Shown here one piece after another: positions 28,005 to 36,372 of a DNA stretch of 39,440 bases. The position numbers and the translations under genes are program-made. This stretch comes from Polyangiaceae bacterium (GTDB lineage: Bacteria > Myxococcota_A > Polyangia > Polyangiales > Polyangiaceae): the NCBI GenBank assembly GCA_025453595.1, contig JALOQB010000023.1, forward strand, positions 1 through 39,440, given 5' to 3'. The notes under the pieces are model-generated. The model made no database searches. It saw only the letters and a list, made by a program, of their open reading frames with translations, and was not told the DNA's origin. Within the stretch, counting starts at the first letter, position 1, and every line of letters begins with the position of its first letter.

Positions 28005-29399
28005 GTGGCGTCGCCCCTCGCTCGATCGAACCAGCTCCCCTGCGGCGCAGGCATCGGGTTGCGGCCCGAGCTGAGCGCCGACCTGCTGCTCTCGCCGCGC
28101 TCCGCGGATTTCATCGAGGTGGTCGTCGAGGCCTGCCTGGCGTCCCCCCAGGCCCGCCGCGAGGCCATGGCGATGGCCGAGCTCTGGCCCGTCATCCCTC
28201 ACGGGATCAAGCTCTCCCTGGGCAGCGCTGACGGGATCGAGCCCGAGCGGGCCGCGCGCCTGGGGGCCCTGGCCCGCGAGCTCCGGGCGCCGCTCATCAC
28301 CGAGCATGTCGCCTTCGTGCGCGGGGGGTCTCGCGAGATCGGGCACCTCACGCCGCTCCCTTGCACGCCCGACGCGGTGAAGGTGGTGGCGCGCAACGTC
28401 GCCGAGGCGAGGCGGCGTCTGCCCGATGTCCCCCTGCTCCTCGAGAACATCGCCTGGACCTTCCGCTGGCCTGACGACACGATGAGCGAGGCGGCGTTCT
28501 ACACGTCGATCGTCGAGGCCACCGGCTGCGACCTGCTCCTCGATCTCGGCAACCTCCACGCAAACGCCATCAACGAGGGGAAAGACCCGGCGCAGGTGCT
28601 CCTCGACTTCCCCATCGAGCGGGTGTCGATGGTCCACATCGCGGGGGGCGTCCACGAGCACGGGGTTTACCTCGATACCCACGCGCACCCGGTCCCTGAC
28701 CAGGTCTTCGCGCTCCTCGATCTGCTCTGCGAGCGCCGGGGGCCTGTGCCCGTGGTCCTCGAGCGTGACGCGCTGTTCCCGCCTTTTCGTGAGCTGGAGC
28801 GCGAGCTGAGCCGGGCCCGGCAGGCCCAGCAACCCCACGACGGCGCCGTCTCCCCGCCCTGCGAGGCCCCCCCGCCGTGGCCTCCCCCGGAGCCCGCCGC
28901 CTGCGAGGCCCTGCTCGAGGCCCAGCGTCGCCTCGCGCTGCTCCTCACCTCCCTCGACGAGCCCCCCTCCGCCGAGGTCGCCTCTTACGGCGCCAAGGCC
29001 ATCGCCCTCAGCCGGGAGATCCTCCGGCGAAAGCGCGTCGACGACGCCCTGCCCCTGCTGCCTCGCCTCTCCCAGCGCCGCGACCTCCTCGAACCCATCG
29101 CGTACCGCTGCGTCGCCGGGGCTCCGCGCCCCGACCGCCTCGCCGCCATCGCGGACGCCTTGCTCATCGCCCGGGGCGCCGAGGAGCACCCCTCGCTCCG
29201 GCGCGCTGCCCTCCTCGATGGCCTCGTCCTGGAGGCTCGCTTTCTCCTCAAGGGCCCCGAGGTCCAGCCTCGCCGCGCCCCTTTCTTCCGCCGCCGTGGC
29301 CTCCCCGGGGGCCAGGTTTGCTGGATCTTCAAGGGCCCCGGCGCGTCCGCCAGCGTTCGCCTCCTCGAACCCGCCCCGCCCCTCTCCCGAGCCCCATGA
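28005..29399 (+). CDS. DUF692/MNIO-family multinuclear iron enzyme with C-terminal extension
   Basis: 464 residues from GTG 28005. The first 265 residues are a DUF692 TIM barrel (MbnB/TglH/BufB family), which use a di- or tri-iron centre to rearrange Cys or other residues in peptides. The candidate metal and active-site residues are all present: H66 (PHG), E100-H101 (TEHVAF), E147-N148 (LLENIAW), D180/N183/H185 (LLLDLGNLHAN), H211 (MVHIAGG), D224/H226 (DTHAHPV) and E253 (VVLERD). After a Pro-rich linker come about 170 residues of helical sequence ending RRGLPGGQVCWIFKGPG, not a standard part of the family. No separate DUF2063-type partner gene is present, so the extension may serve that role. 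A TTG at 27987 is a less likely start. Confidence 0.85.
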   Translation: MASPLARSNQLPCGAGIGLRPELSADLLLSPRSADFIEVVVEACLASPQARREAMAMAELWPVIPHGIKLSLGSADGIEPERAARLGALARELRAPLITEHVAFVRGGSREIGHLTPLPCTPDAVKVVARNVAEARRRLPDVPLLLENIAWTFRWPDDTMSEAAFYTSIVEATGCDLLLDLGNLHANAINEGKDPAQVLLDFPIERVSMVHIAGGVHEHGVYLDTHAHPVPDQVFALLDLLCERRGPVPVVLERDALFPPFRELERELSRARQAQQPHDGAVSPPCEAPPPWPPPEPAACEALLEAQRRLALLLTSLDEPPSAEVASYGAKAIALSREILRRKRVDDALPLLPRLSQRRDLLEPIAYRCVAGAPRPDRLAAIADALLIARGAEEHPSLRRAALLDGLVLEARFLLKGPEVQPRRAPFFRRRGLPGGQVCWIFKGPGASASVRLLEPAPPLSRAP

Positions 29400-29438
29400 C
29401 CGCTTCCTCTCCTCTCCTACCCCTCGCCCCGGCGCACC

Positions 29439-30818
29439 GTGGCTGAACCCACGGAGCCTGCCTTCGAGGTCCTCGACGCCCTCGACGGCTTCTGTCATCT
29501 CGAACGGCGCGATCGCTCCCTCGACGGCTCCGTTCCCCTCCGCGTCATGCAAGGCTGCGTCCCTTTCCTGGAGGGCAACGCCTTCGGCTTCCAGATCGTC
29601 CTCCAGAAACCCATGCACATCGAGCGCCACCTCGGTGCCTGGTGGTTCGCGCCGGACCCCGCCCACGTCCACTCCTTGCGCCGCTCCCTCGACGCCAACC
29701 TGCCTCGACTCCAGGCCCAGGGGTTCCTCTCCTCGGCCTGGGCGACGCACCTCCAGCGCTCCTCGTTCTACTGGGACGAAGGTGGCCTCCGGGGGCCCCG
29801 GCTCCGCCTCTGGACCGGCCTGCTCGTGCGCCCCCTCCGCGGCCGCTGGCTCCGCGTCTCCGACGCCACCAACCGGCGCTGTACCGCCGTGTCTATGGAA
29901 ACGTTCTATATGGAGGAAAGCGACAGGTTCACCCCCCTCGTGCTCTCCTTCCGCCCGAAGCACCCGGACCGTATCCGGCTGCAAGAGGAGATCGCCACGC
30001 TGGCGCCGCTGGCGCCCCGCGTGCGCTTCGAGCAGGCGCCGCTCGCCCAGGACCCGGGGGTCGGCGAGGCCCACGGGCGGTTCTACGATGCGGCCTACTT
30101 CGCGACGAAGAAGGGCGAGATCACGAGGAAGTACCGCAAGCTTGTCCAGCACCAGGGCGAGCAAGAAGACGAGGGAGGGGAGGCCACCGCGCGCCTGATC
30201 CACGCGGCCCCCGCGAGGTTCCTGTCCCATGCGATCGAGCCCGCGGGGCCCTTCCTCGGGCCCTCCTCCACGGCACCGGCGCCGGCCCCCCGGGGCCCTG
30301 GCCGGCTGGAGCAGGTGCTCTTCCGCAACCTGGTGACCTTCCGCACCTCCTTCGATGGCCACACGGTGACGACGGATCCAGACTGGGGGGTGCTGCCGGA
30401 GGCCGCGGCCGGGATAGAAAAAAACTTCACGGAGGCCCTCGGGAAACCCTTTGTGGAAGAGCACCGCGGAGCGCTCTGGTACCTGACGAAGTACTTCACC
30501 CCCCACCCCCCCGGTGAGCCGCATTTTTTCGTGAAACCCTGGTCCTTTGTGGTCACACCGCCCGGGTGGTCGTGCCTGCTGGATGGGGTGCATGGCGAGG
30601 GGTACGACATCCTGCGGGGGGTGGTCTCCACCGACCAGTTCCACGCGACCCCGGCGGTCTTCTGGATCCACACCCTCCACCGGACCCTGCGGGTGCCCCA
30701 CGGGGCCCCCTTGCTGCGGGTGATCCCGGTGCCTCGCGCGCTGCTCCGCGAGGGGTTTCGCACCGTATCGTTCCTCGACGTCGCCCCTCCCTCTTCTGCC
30801 CTGGAGCCCCGGTCTTGA
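29439..30818 (+). CDS. Unknown two-lobed protein, DUF6065-like in pattern
   Basis: 459 residues, start GTG 29439, 39 bp after the MNIO gene. Not firmly recognised. The N-lobe has VMQGCVPFLEGNAFGFQIVL and HLGAWWFAP, the C-lobe HFFVKPWSFVVTPPGWSCLL, GVVSTDQFHATPAVFWIH and GAPLLRVIPVPRALL. The order of an early Cys/Gly-aromatic segment followed by a GW/TPPGW segment and a closing IPVPR strand recalls DUF6065 proteins, from memory only. There are no membrane segments or signal peptide, so it is probably cytoplasmic. Its stop overlaps the TTG start of the oxygenase (TTGA), so the two are likely made together. A role as partner or substrate-handling protein for the flanking iron enzymes is inference. 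Confidence 0.75.
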   Translation: MAEPTEPAFEVLDALDGFCHLERRDRSLDGSVPLRVMQGCVPFLEGNAFGFQIVLQKPMHIERHLGAWWFAPDPAHVHSLRRSLDANLPRLQAQGFLSSAWATHLQRSSFYWDEGGLRGPRLRLWTGLLVRPLRGRWLRVSDATNRRCTAVSMETFYMEESDRFTPLVLSFRPKHPDRIRLQEEIATLAPLAPRVRFEQAPLAQDPGVGEAHGRFYDAAYFATKKGEITRKYRKLVQHQGEQEDEGGEATARLIHAAPARFLSHAIEPAGPFLGPSSTAPAPAPRGPGRLEQVLFRNLVTFRTSFDGHTVTTDPDWGVLPEAAAGIEKNFTEALGKPFVEEHRGALWYLTKYFTPHPPGEPHFFVKPWSFVVTPPGWSCLLDGVHGEGYDILRGVVSTDQFHATPAVFWIHTLHRTLRVPHGAPLLRVIPVPRALLREGFRTVSFLDVAPPSSALEPRS

Positions 30819-31771
30819 CCCTCTGCCCTCAGCTCTCGACCCACGACCCGGCGGTGCTCCGCGAGACCCTCGCCAGGTACGGCTGCGCGCTGCTCTCGCC
30901 TTCCTCCTCGTGGCGCGTCGAGGACGCCTCGCGAGACCCCTGGGGGCAGGCCGAGAAGCTCCTGGGGGTGCGCCCTCGCATGGTCGAGCGGCAACCGATC
31001 AAGGCCGTGGAGGGGGGGCGCTCCTTTGCGTCCACCAACCGCTTCACCCCCCTGCACTCGGACAGCCAGCTCTACGAAGGGGGGCCGCCAGATCTGCAGA
31101 TCATGGCCTGCCTGCACGCGGACGAGCGCACCGGGGAGAGCTTGCTGCTCGATACCTGGCCCCTGCTCGACGCCATCGAGCAAGAGGACCCGGCGCTGCA
31201 CGAGGCGCTGCTGCGCTCGCCCCGCCGGCACCCTTTTGTCTTCGGTGAGCTGACCGGCCCCACGGTCGCCCTCCGCGGCGGCGCCCTGGCCTTCACCCAC
31301 TCGCCGCGCTCCCACGAGGACCCGGTGGGCCAGCGCCTCGCCCCCTGGATGGAGCGGTTCCCACCCCTGCGCCAGCCGGTTCGCACCGGCGAGACCTTGC
31401 TGGTGGACAACCGGCGCCTGCTCCACGGCCGCATGGCTTTCCTCGACCCGCGGCGAGAATTCACCCGCCTCCTGGTCTGGCTCCCCGGGGCCCTGGGGCG
31501 CCACCCTCGCCGTGAGGCCCTCGCCCGGACCGTCGCCGCGGAGACCGCCAGCGCCATGGCAGATCTGACCCCCCTGGAGCGAGGTCGCGCGGGTTTGTCC
31601 GTGGAAAACGACCCCGGAGCCGAGGAGAAATTGCAGGTGGTGCTGGCGATGCTCCGGGGAGCTCCTCCCGGGGGGCTCGCCGCGCGCCACCGGATCCCGG
31701 AGCCTGAGCTCTACGCCTGGCGCGACGAGGCGCTCCGGGCAGCCCGGGCGGCCCTCGCGCGCAAGGGGTGA
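30815..31771 (+). CDS. TauD/TfdA-type Fe(II)/2-oxoglutarate oxygenase with C-terminal HTH
   Basis: 318 residues from TTG 30815, inside the upstream stop (TTGA). The facial triad is H81-x-D83 (TPLHSDSQ) and H204 (LLHGRMAF), with the 2-oxoglutarate Arg nearby (R214 or R218 in DPRREFTR). VDNRRLLHGR is typical of TauD and amino-acid or peptidyl hydroxylases such as AsnO/VioC. Residues about 270-316 (EEKLQVVLAMLRGA...LAARHRIPEPELYAWRDEAL) read like the helix-turn-helix of an IS3-type OrfA transposase. That domain is unexpected on an oxygenase. The substrate is unknown; tight linkage to the MNIO gene suggests a shared one. Confidence 0.83.
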   Translation: MTLCPQLSTHDPAVLRETLARYGCALLSPSSSWRVEDASRDPWGQAEKLLGVRPRMVERQPIKAVEGGRSFASTNRFTPLHSDSQLYEGGPPDLQIMACLHADERTGESLLLDTWPLLDAIEQEDPALHEALLRSPRRHPFVFGELTGPTVALRGGALAFTHSPRSHEDPVGQRLAPWMERFPPLRQPVRTGETLLVDNRRLLHGRMAFLDPRREFTRLLVWLPGALGRHPRREALARTVAAETASAMADLTPLERGRAGLSVENDPGAEEKLQVVLAMLRGAPPGGLAARHRIPEPELYAWRDEALRAARAALARKG

Positions 31772-31810
31772 CCCGGGGCGGAACGGGCCTTGCTTGGCCG
31801 TTGACCCCGC

Positions 31811-33031
31811 ATGAACAAGGTTGCGAGGGCGGTCGGAGGCTCGGGGCAAACTCGCCGGAGACAGGGAAGGATCGCGGCGGCGTTCACGTTGCTGCTGTCG
31901 TCCACGGTTCACGCGGAGGAAGCCCCGCTGCAGATGGACTGGGAAAAACCCACCCGGTGCCTCCGGGACGGCAAGGGGCTGGCCTGGCGTGTACAGTGCG
32001 ATGCAGAGACCAGGGTGTGCGTCTACGCACCGGAGGACGAGCTCGACGCGGACGGCAACCGCCTCCGACCCCTGGAGCGCATGCCCCCTTGCAGCGACGA
32101 GGGGCTCTTCGATCAGGACGCGCTGCGCGCCGACGGGTTTCGCCTGGTACAGGGCGTCCCGCCGACCCCTTATGGCTGGTACCGGGACCGCTTCGGCAAG
32201 GTGTTTCAGTACAATTTTGACCTGCACCGGCGCCTCTACCTGGGCGGCGGCTGGGCCCCCGAGATCCGGGACGGGGAGCAGAACGCCAGGCGCTCGGTGA
32301 TCGAGTTTGGCCTGCTCGAGTGGCAATCTTACAACCCTCTGGATCGCAACCCGAAGCGCCACCGGCTCCGGCTGGTGGAAGGTGAACTCCGGCTGGCCCC
32401 CTTCTGGGCGACCGGGTACCTGCTGCGCTACGATGTGTCGGTGAAACGCCGCGATCCGCTGGTGCGCTTCACCACCTTTTTCGGCGAACCCCGACGCTAC
32501 GACATGCGCTCCCGCATGGGGATGTTCCTGGAGGTGGCGGGCCTGGAGGTGCGCGACACTGCCGCGGGCAACGCGACCGTATGGAGGTACGGCACCACCA
32601 ACCTCACCTTTGACCTCTGGCAGTCGAGCGATCTGTACTCGTTCTTCCGGATACGGGGCGGCGGCCTGGTCGAGCGGCTTCTCCTGGAGCAAGGGGCGAC
32701 GCAGAACCGGACGTCCCTGACGCCAAACGTGGCCGCCGAGCTCGATTGGACGCTGGACGCCAACGGCTTCCACCACCTGACGGGGCTCGCCTCGCTCGAG
32801 TCTCCCCGGACGATCAACCCCAGGGACGGCCAGCAGACCTTTGCCACGCGCCTCCGGGGCGAGCTGGGGTACGAGGTGATCGCCCTCGCCCTCAACGACC
32901 AGCCCATCTCGTTGCGATTCTCCACCAGCGCGACGCGGCGCGACGACATCCCCGGGTTTTCAACCGGCTGGATCTACTCCGCCACCGCAGGCCTGCGCTT
33001 CAGCCTGTGGGCCCCCGCGCGAAACCGATGA
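31811..33031 (+). CDS. Exported protein, probable outer-membrane beta-barrel
   Basis: 406 residues with an N-terminal basic stretch (RTTRRRQ-like), a hydrophobic segment IAAAFTLLLSSTVHA and cleavage near AEEAP. Two early cysteine pairs (CLRDGKG...CDAETRVC) precede a long beta-rich region with alternating aromatic/polar strands (YGWYRDRFGKVFQYNFDLHR, RLYLGGGWAPEI, SDLYSFFRIRGGG, GWIYSATAGLRFSLW). It ends on an aromatic-containing strand, as outer-membrane barrels do. No named family is recognised. It lies 39 bp after the oxygenase gene and overlaps the next gene by 4 bp, and so probably belongs to the same transcript. Confidence 0.68.
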   Translation: MNKVARAVGGSGQTRRRQGRIAAAFTLLLSSTVHAEEAPLQMDWEKPTRCLRDGKGLAWRVQCDAETRVCVYAPEDELDADGNRLRPLERMPPCSDEGLFDQDALRADGFRLVQGVPPTPYGWYRDRFGKVFQYNFDLHRRLYLGGGWAPEIRDGEQNARRSVIEFGLLEWQSYNPLDRNPKRHRLRLVEGELRLAPFWATGYLLRYDVSVKRRDPLVRFTTFFGEPRRYDMRSRMGMFLEVAGLEVRDTAAGNATVWRYGTTNLTFDLWQSSDLYSFFRIRGGGLVERLLLEQGATQNRTSLTPNVAAELDWTLDANGFHHLTGLASLESPRTINPRDGQQTFATRLRGELGYEVIALALNDQPISLRFSTSATRRDDIPGFSTGWIYSATAGLRFSLWAPARNR

Positions 33032-33885
33032 AGCGTCTTGGCCTGGCCCTCTGGCTCGCCACCGCCGTCGCGCAAGGGCAGCCCGCCCAGGGGCCACCCG
33101 CGGCGAACCCTCCGGAGCGCTGCGAGGCGAACCTGGGGGAGGGCCCTCCCTCGGTGCTCTGCTTTGATCCCGGGCACCGGCTCTACCTGTCGGGCGGCAC
33201 CGCAGGGCTCGGGTGGGGCATCCAGCTCCGTCACCTGATCCGGACCGATGACCCGGGGCTCCACTGGCGCTCCGAACACGGATTGCTGCGGGGCACCGTG
33301 GCGGCGGATCGCTTCCGTGGCGCGGTCTACGAGGGGCGCTTTCTTCGCCACTCCCGCGAGGGGTACCTGCTGCTACCGACCTCACCCCCGCGCCGCATCC
33401 CGGTCCCCTTTGACGTGGGGCTGGAGACCTCCGTGGGGCGCCTGGAGGGGCGCCTCTCCTCCGACGAGATCCGCATGAACGCCGTGCGCGGCGCCTTGTT
33501 GCTGGATTTCGCGCGCAGCGACACCTTCCGCCGCCGCGCCGCCCTGGGCGCCGTCGCCCGCTGGGATCTTCTGGTGGACCGGCGCGCCCCCTCGATCCGG
33601 GAGCAGGCCATCGCCCCCTTCTCCGTCGGCCTTTTGAGCCTCTACGCGGAGTCCGCCAGCGGCCTCACCCTCGCCCAGGTCCAGGCCGAGGCGGGCTACG
33701 CGGCCCTGGGCCGCGGCAGCGGGTGGCGCCCGGTGATCGCCGTCGAGCTGACCGTCGAGCGCGTCCTGCTCGCCCTCAACGACCTGCCCCTGAGCGTGTA
33801 CGCCGCCGGGCGCTACGACGAGCCTGGCGAGGGCTTCCGCGCCGAGCTGGGCCTCCGCTGGGCGCTGCTCTCGGGGCGTCGATGA
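33028..33885 (+). CDS. Exported protein, probable outer-membrane beta-barrel, related in layout to its neighbour
   Basis: 285 residues from ATG 33028, overlapping the previous stop (ATGA). The signal peptide is MKRLGLALWLATAVAQG. Like its neighbour it has a short Cys-containing start (ERCEANLGEG...VLCFDPGHRLYLSGG) and then beta-strand-rich sequence ending LGLRWALLSGRR. The shared plan (CFDPGHRLYLSGG against NFDLHRRLYLGGG, and ALNDLPLSVYAAGRYDE against ALNDQPISLRFSTSATR near the C-terminus) indicates that the two are paralogues. Two hairpins follow directly. Confidence 0.7.
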   Translation: MKRLGLALWLATAVAQGQPAQGPPAANPPERCEANLGEGPPSVLCFDPGHRLYLSGGTAGLGWGIQLRHLIRTDDPGLHWRSEHGLLRGTVAADRFRGAVYEGRFLRHSREGYLLLPTSPPRRIPVPFDVGLETSVGRLEGRLSSDEIRMNAVRGALLLDFARSDTFRRRAALGAVARWDLLVDRRAPSIREQAIAPFSVGLLSLYAESASGLTLAQVQAEAGYAALGRGSGWRPVIAVELTVERVLLALNDLPLSVYAAGRYDEPGEGFRAELGLRWALLSGRR

Positions 33886-33892
33886 TTTGACA

Positions 33893-33911
33893 TCAAACCT
33901 TCATGGTTTGA
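33893..33911 (+). terminator. Hairpin after the MNIO-oxygenase operon
   Basis: TCAAACC-ttcat-GGTTTGA, a 7-bp stem 7 bp after the stop at 33885, followed at a short distance by AAAATTTT. A plausible though weak plus-strand terminator. Confidence 0.5.
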
Positions 33912-33938
33912 GCTGAAAATTTTACCCACAAAAAGCAA

Positions 33939-33964
33939 AAACCCCCGCGGGAGGGCGGGGGTTT
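33939..33964. terminator. Strong intrinsic terminator between convergent operons
   Basis: AAACCCCCGC pairs with GCGGGGGTTT around a GGGAGG loop. Read on the minus strand it is followed by TTTTGCTTTTTG, a good T-tract, so it chiefly terminates the coiled-coil gene pair. The plus side ends in TTT only. Confidence 0.85.
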
Positions 33965-33987
33965 GAGGGGTCAAGCGGCCGCGGGGG

Positions 33988-35001
33988 TCACTTGTTCTTG
34001 GGGGCGTTCTTCGCCTGCTCGAGGGCGATCTCGCGGATGGCGCCGAAGGTGCTGGCGCTGGAGGCACCCTCGATGGACTTGATCGCGAGGCTCTGGGCCT
34101 GGGACACGGCCTCGTTGAGCTGCTTCTGGAGGGTGGCGATGCGAGCGGAGTGCTCCTTGATGGTGTCCTCGAGGGCCTTGATCTTGAGGTCGAAGACGCG
34201 CTTCTCGCCCTCGATCTCCTTGGCGAGGAGGTCGGCCTCGATCTTGGCCTGGTTGAGGGCGATGCCCTTGCCCTCTTCGCGGGCCTTCTTGACGGCGGCC
34301 TCGAGCTTCTGGGGGAACTCGTCGACCTGCTTCTTGGCGTCGGCGTAGAGCTTCTCCTGCTCGGCGATGGTCTTCTCGCGCTCGTCCCACTCCTTCTTCT
34401 TCTTGGCCTGGAACTCGGCGAGGTCAGCCTCGGCGTGCTTCTTCTGGAACTCGTAGGCGTCCTTCTCGAGCTCGCGCTTCTGCTGGAGCTGGTAGGTGTA
34501 CTCCTGGCGCTCGCGCTCGATGAGCTTGCTGTACGCCTCGTTGTCCTCGGAGACGGAGCGAGCGCGGTCTTCCTTGGTCTTCTCCCAGCCCTTGCGGAGG
34601 TTGGTCAGCTCGGTGTCGAAGGCCTCCTGCTTCTCGGCGAGGGTCTTCTGGTGCTGCTCGGCGGCGAGCTGGTACTCGGCGATGATGGTGGCGAGGGAGT
34701 TGTCCTTGAGCTCGACGCCGTGGAGCTCGCGGATCTGGCGGATCGTGGTCTCGGTCTCGGTATGGAGCTCCTGGAGACGGGAGGCCTCGGCGGACTGCTT
34801 GGCGGCGAGCTCGTTGAGCGCGGAGCCGAGGGTGGAGCGGGTCTGCGCGAGGTTGGAGATGATCTCTTGCATGGTGGCGCTCGACAGCGGCGTTTCAGGG
34901 AGAGAGACGGAGGAAGAGACGGCGGAGGGGGCCTCGGCGGCGGGGCGCGGGGCGGGGGCGGGGCGGGCGGTCTTGCGGGGAGGAGTACGCTTTGCGGCCA
35001 T
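33988..35001 (-). CDS. Coiled-coil protein, paralogue of upstream gene
   Basis: 337 residues. The basic Pro/Ala head (MAAKRTPPRKTARPAPAP) is followed from about residue 45 by almost continuous heptad-rich, Glu/Lys/Gln-rich sequence predicting a long alpha-helical coiled coil (for example EKQEAFDTELTNLRKGWEKT). The C-terminal 120 residues (FPQKLEAAVKKAREEGKG..., then LAIKSIEGAS) align with the end of the upstream protein. There is no signal peptide or membrane segment. Filament-forming or scaffold function is inferred from architecture only. AAAGGAAA precedes the ATG; it lies 15 bp after its paralogue. Confidence 0.85.
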   Translation of the reverse strand: MAAKRTPPRKTARPAPAPRPAAEAPSAVSSSVSLPETPLSSATMQEIISNLAQTRSTLGSALNELAAKQSAEASRLQELHTETETTIRQIRELHGVELKDNSLATIIAEYQLAAEQHQKTLAEKQEAFDTELTNLRKGWEKTKEDRARSVSEDNEAYSKLIERERQEYTYQLQQKRELEKDAYEFQKKHAEADLAEFQAKKKKEWDEREKTIAEQEKLYADAKKQVDEFPQKLEAAVKKAREEGKGIALNQAKIEADLLAKEIEGEKRVFDLKIKALEDTIKEHSARIATLQKQLNEAVSQAQSLAIKSIEGASSASTFGAIREIALEQAKNAPKNK

Positions 35002-35016
35002 GGTCGTTTCCTTTCA

Positions 35017-36024
35017 TCAAGAGGCGTTGGCGGCCTTGGCCTGGCGGGTGCTGCCCTCGACGGCCCGGATGGCGAGTTCCTGGACCTCGCGGTTGGCGGT
35101 CTGGAGCTGGGTGGTGAGCGAGTCGATCTGGGCCTGCAGCTTCGTCGCCTGCTCTTCGAGGGACTTGATCTGAAGCTCGTACACCTTGCGGTTCGCCTCG
35201 ACTTCCTTCTCGAGGAGCCGCGCCTTGACGCGGGCGTCGCTGTGGGCGTCCTTGATCGACTCTTCACGGGCCTTCTTCACGGCGTCCTCGAGCTCCTGCG
35301 GGAGGGTGGCGATGCGGGCCTGGTTCGCCTCGAACTCGGCCTTCTTCTCCGCCAGCGCCTTCTCGCGCTCGGTCCAGGCCTTCTCCTTGGTCTGGGTCGT
35401 CTCCGAGATGTCGCGCTCGATCTTGCGCTTCTTCTCGTTGAACGCGTCGGTCTCGACCTTGTGCTTGCGCTCCAGGTCGTAGATGAAGTCGGCCTCGCCC
35501 TTGGCCCGGTTCTTCTTCTCCTGCTCCTCGGACTCCTTGCGGGAGATCTCGAGCTGCTTGCGCTCCTTCTCCCACTTGGCCTTGGTGTTCTCGATCTCCT
35601 GGTTGAGCGTCTGCCGCTTGGCGTTCTGCTCTTCCTCGCGCTGGCGCAGCTCTTCCTTGTTCTCCAGCGTCTGCACGTGGAGCGCGTCCGCCGCGATCTT
35701 CACGTCGCTCACGAGCTTGGCGTGCCGGGTCTCGATCTCGATCGCCTGGCGCAGCTCCTCCAGCTTCGCGTTCTCCTCCAGCAGCCGGGCCAGCAGCTCG
35801 TCCACCTTCGTGCCGAAGGTCAGCTGCAGATCCGCGACGCCCTTCACGATGCTCTCCACCGTGTACTTCGAGGCATCGTCGACGATCTGCCGCTCCTTCG
35901 CCCGGGCGGCCTGCTCTTCCTTCGTCACCACCCGGCTGGTCTGGCCCTGGTGCTCCTCCACAAGCTGGTGGAAGAGGGACGTGATCTCATCTTTCGACAG
36001 CGTAGCGCTCTGCTTCGGCGTCAT
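35017..36024 (-). CDS. Coiled-coil protein, first of a tandem pair
   Basis: 335 residues from ATG 36024, chosen because GAGGG lies 5-6 bp upstream and the first 20 residues (MTPKQSATLSKDEITSLFHQ) look like a proper start; the frame is open to 36111. A short head segment is followed by a long Glu/Lys-rich coiled coil (EIENTKAKWEKERKQLEI and similar) and a conserved tail: LPQELEDAVKKAREESIKD, LLEKEVEANRKVYELQIKSLE, ELAIRAVEGSTRQ. That tail matches LLAKEIEGEKRVFDLKIKALE and LAIKSIEGAS in the next gene. Probably a tandem duplication; the products may form a heteromer. Confidence 0.85.
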   Translation of the reverse strand: MTPKQSATLSKDEITSLFHQLVEEHQGQTSRVVTKEEQAARAKERQIVDDASKYTVESIVKGVADLQLTFGTKVDELLARLLEENAKLEELRQAIEIETRHAKLVSDVKIAADALHVQTLENKEELRQREEEQNAKRQTLNQEIENTKAKWEKERKQLEISRKESEEQEKKNRAKGEADFIYDLERKHKVETDAFNEKKRKIERDISETTQTKEKAWTEREKALAEKKAEFEANQARIATLPQELEDAVKKAREESIKDAHSDARVKARLLEKEVEANRKVYELQIKSLEEQATKLQAQIDSLTTQLQTANREVQELAIRAVEGSTRQAKAANAS

Positions 36025-36372
36025 AATTCCCTCGGTGTGCTTTGGTTTGTGCCGGGTATGGTGGCCAGACACATCAGCCCCTGAACTGCGGTCGCGAATG
36101 CTAACGACCACATCGGGGCCATCTCCAGCGAAAACGTCGTGACGCTACCTTTGCCCACCGCTCCCCCGCCCCGCAAGGGTCCCCCGCGTCCTTGATGGGA
36201 CAAACTATGTCCATCGCTGGGGCCTCGCGCGGTGCTTCCCGGCGCTCCTTGTTACGCGCCGCGTTGCAGGCTCGGGAGGTCTACCGGGGTGAGCCATCGG
36301 GCGAGCCCCCGGGTCCCATGGATCCCCGTGAAACTGGCTACAAGAGGGCCCTCAACAAGGGTATGATGGTTC
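36025..36372. other. Divergent intergenic region
   Basis: 348 bp between the coiled-coil pair and the IgGFc-type lipoprotein. Minus-strand -10-like boxes TAGCAT (36098-36103) and TAGCGT (36142-36147) could serve the coiled-coil genes. At 36194-36215 GGACA-aacta-TGTCC, extended by GAT/ATC with one bulged base, is a possible operator. TATGAT at 36362-36367 faces the lipoprotein. No convincing small gene is seen. Confidence 0.5.
36362..36367 (+). promoter_or_regulatory. Candidate -10 box of a leaderless transcript
   Basis: TATGAT ends 5 bp before ATG 36373. No Shine-Dalgarno is present and no -35 match is clear. Confidence 0.45.

Noticed and set aside
30815-31771. Transposase remnant at the end of the oxygenase gene as an insertion-sequence scar
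   Set aside because: The HTH is in frame, no terminal inverted repeats or target duplication are visible, so it is reported as a domain rather than a mobile element.
27990-32776. Two open frames of about 900 codons antisense to the MNIO-oxygenase operon
   Set aside because: Arg/Gly/Glu-rich translations without domains. Long antisense frames are expected at this GC content, and the plus strand holds intact motifs.
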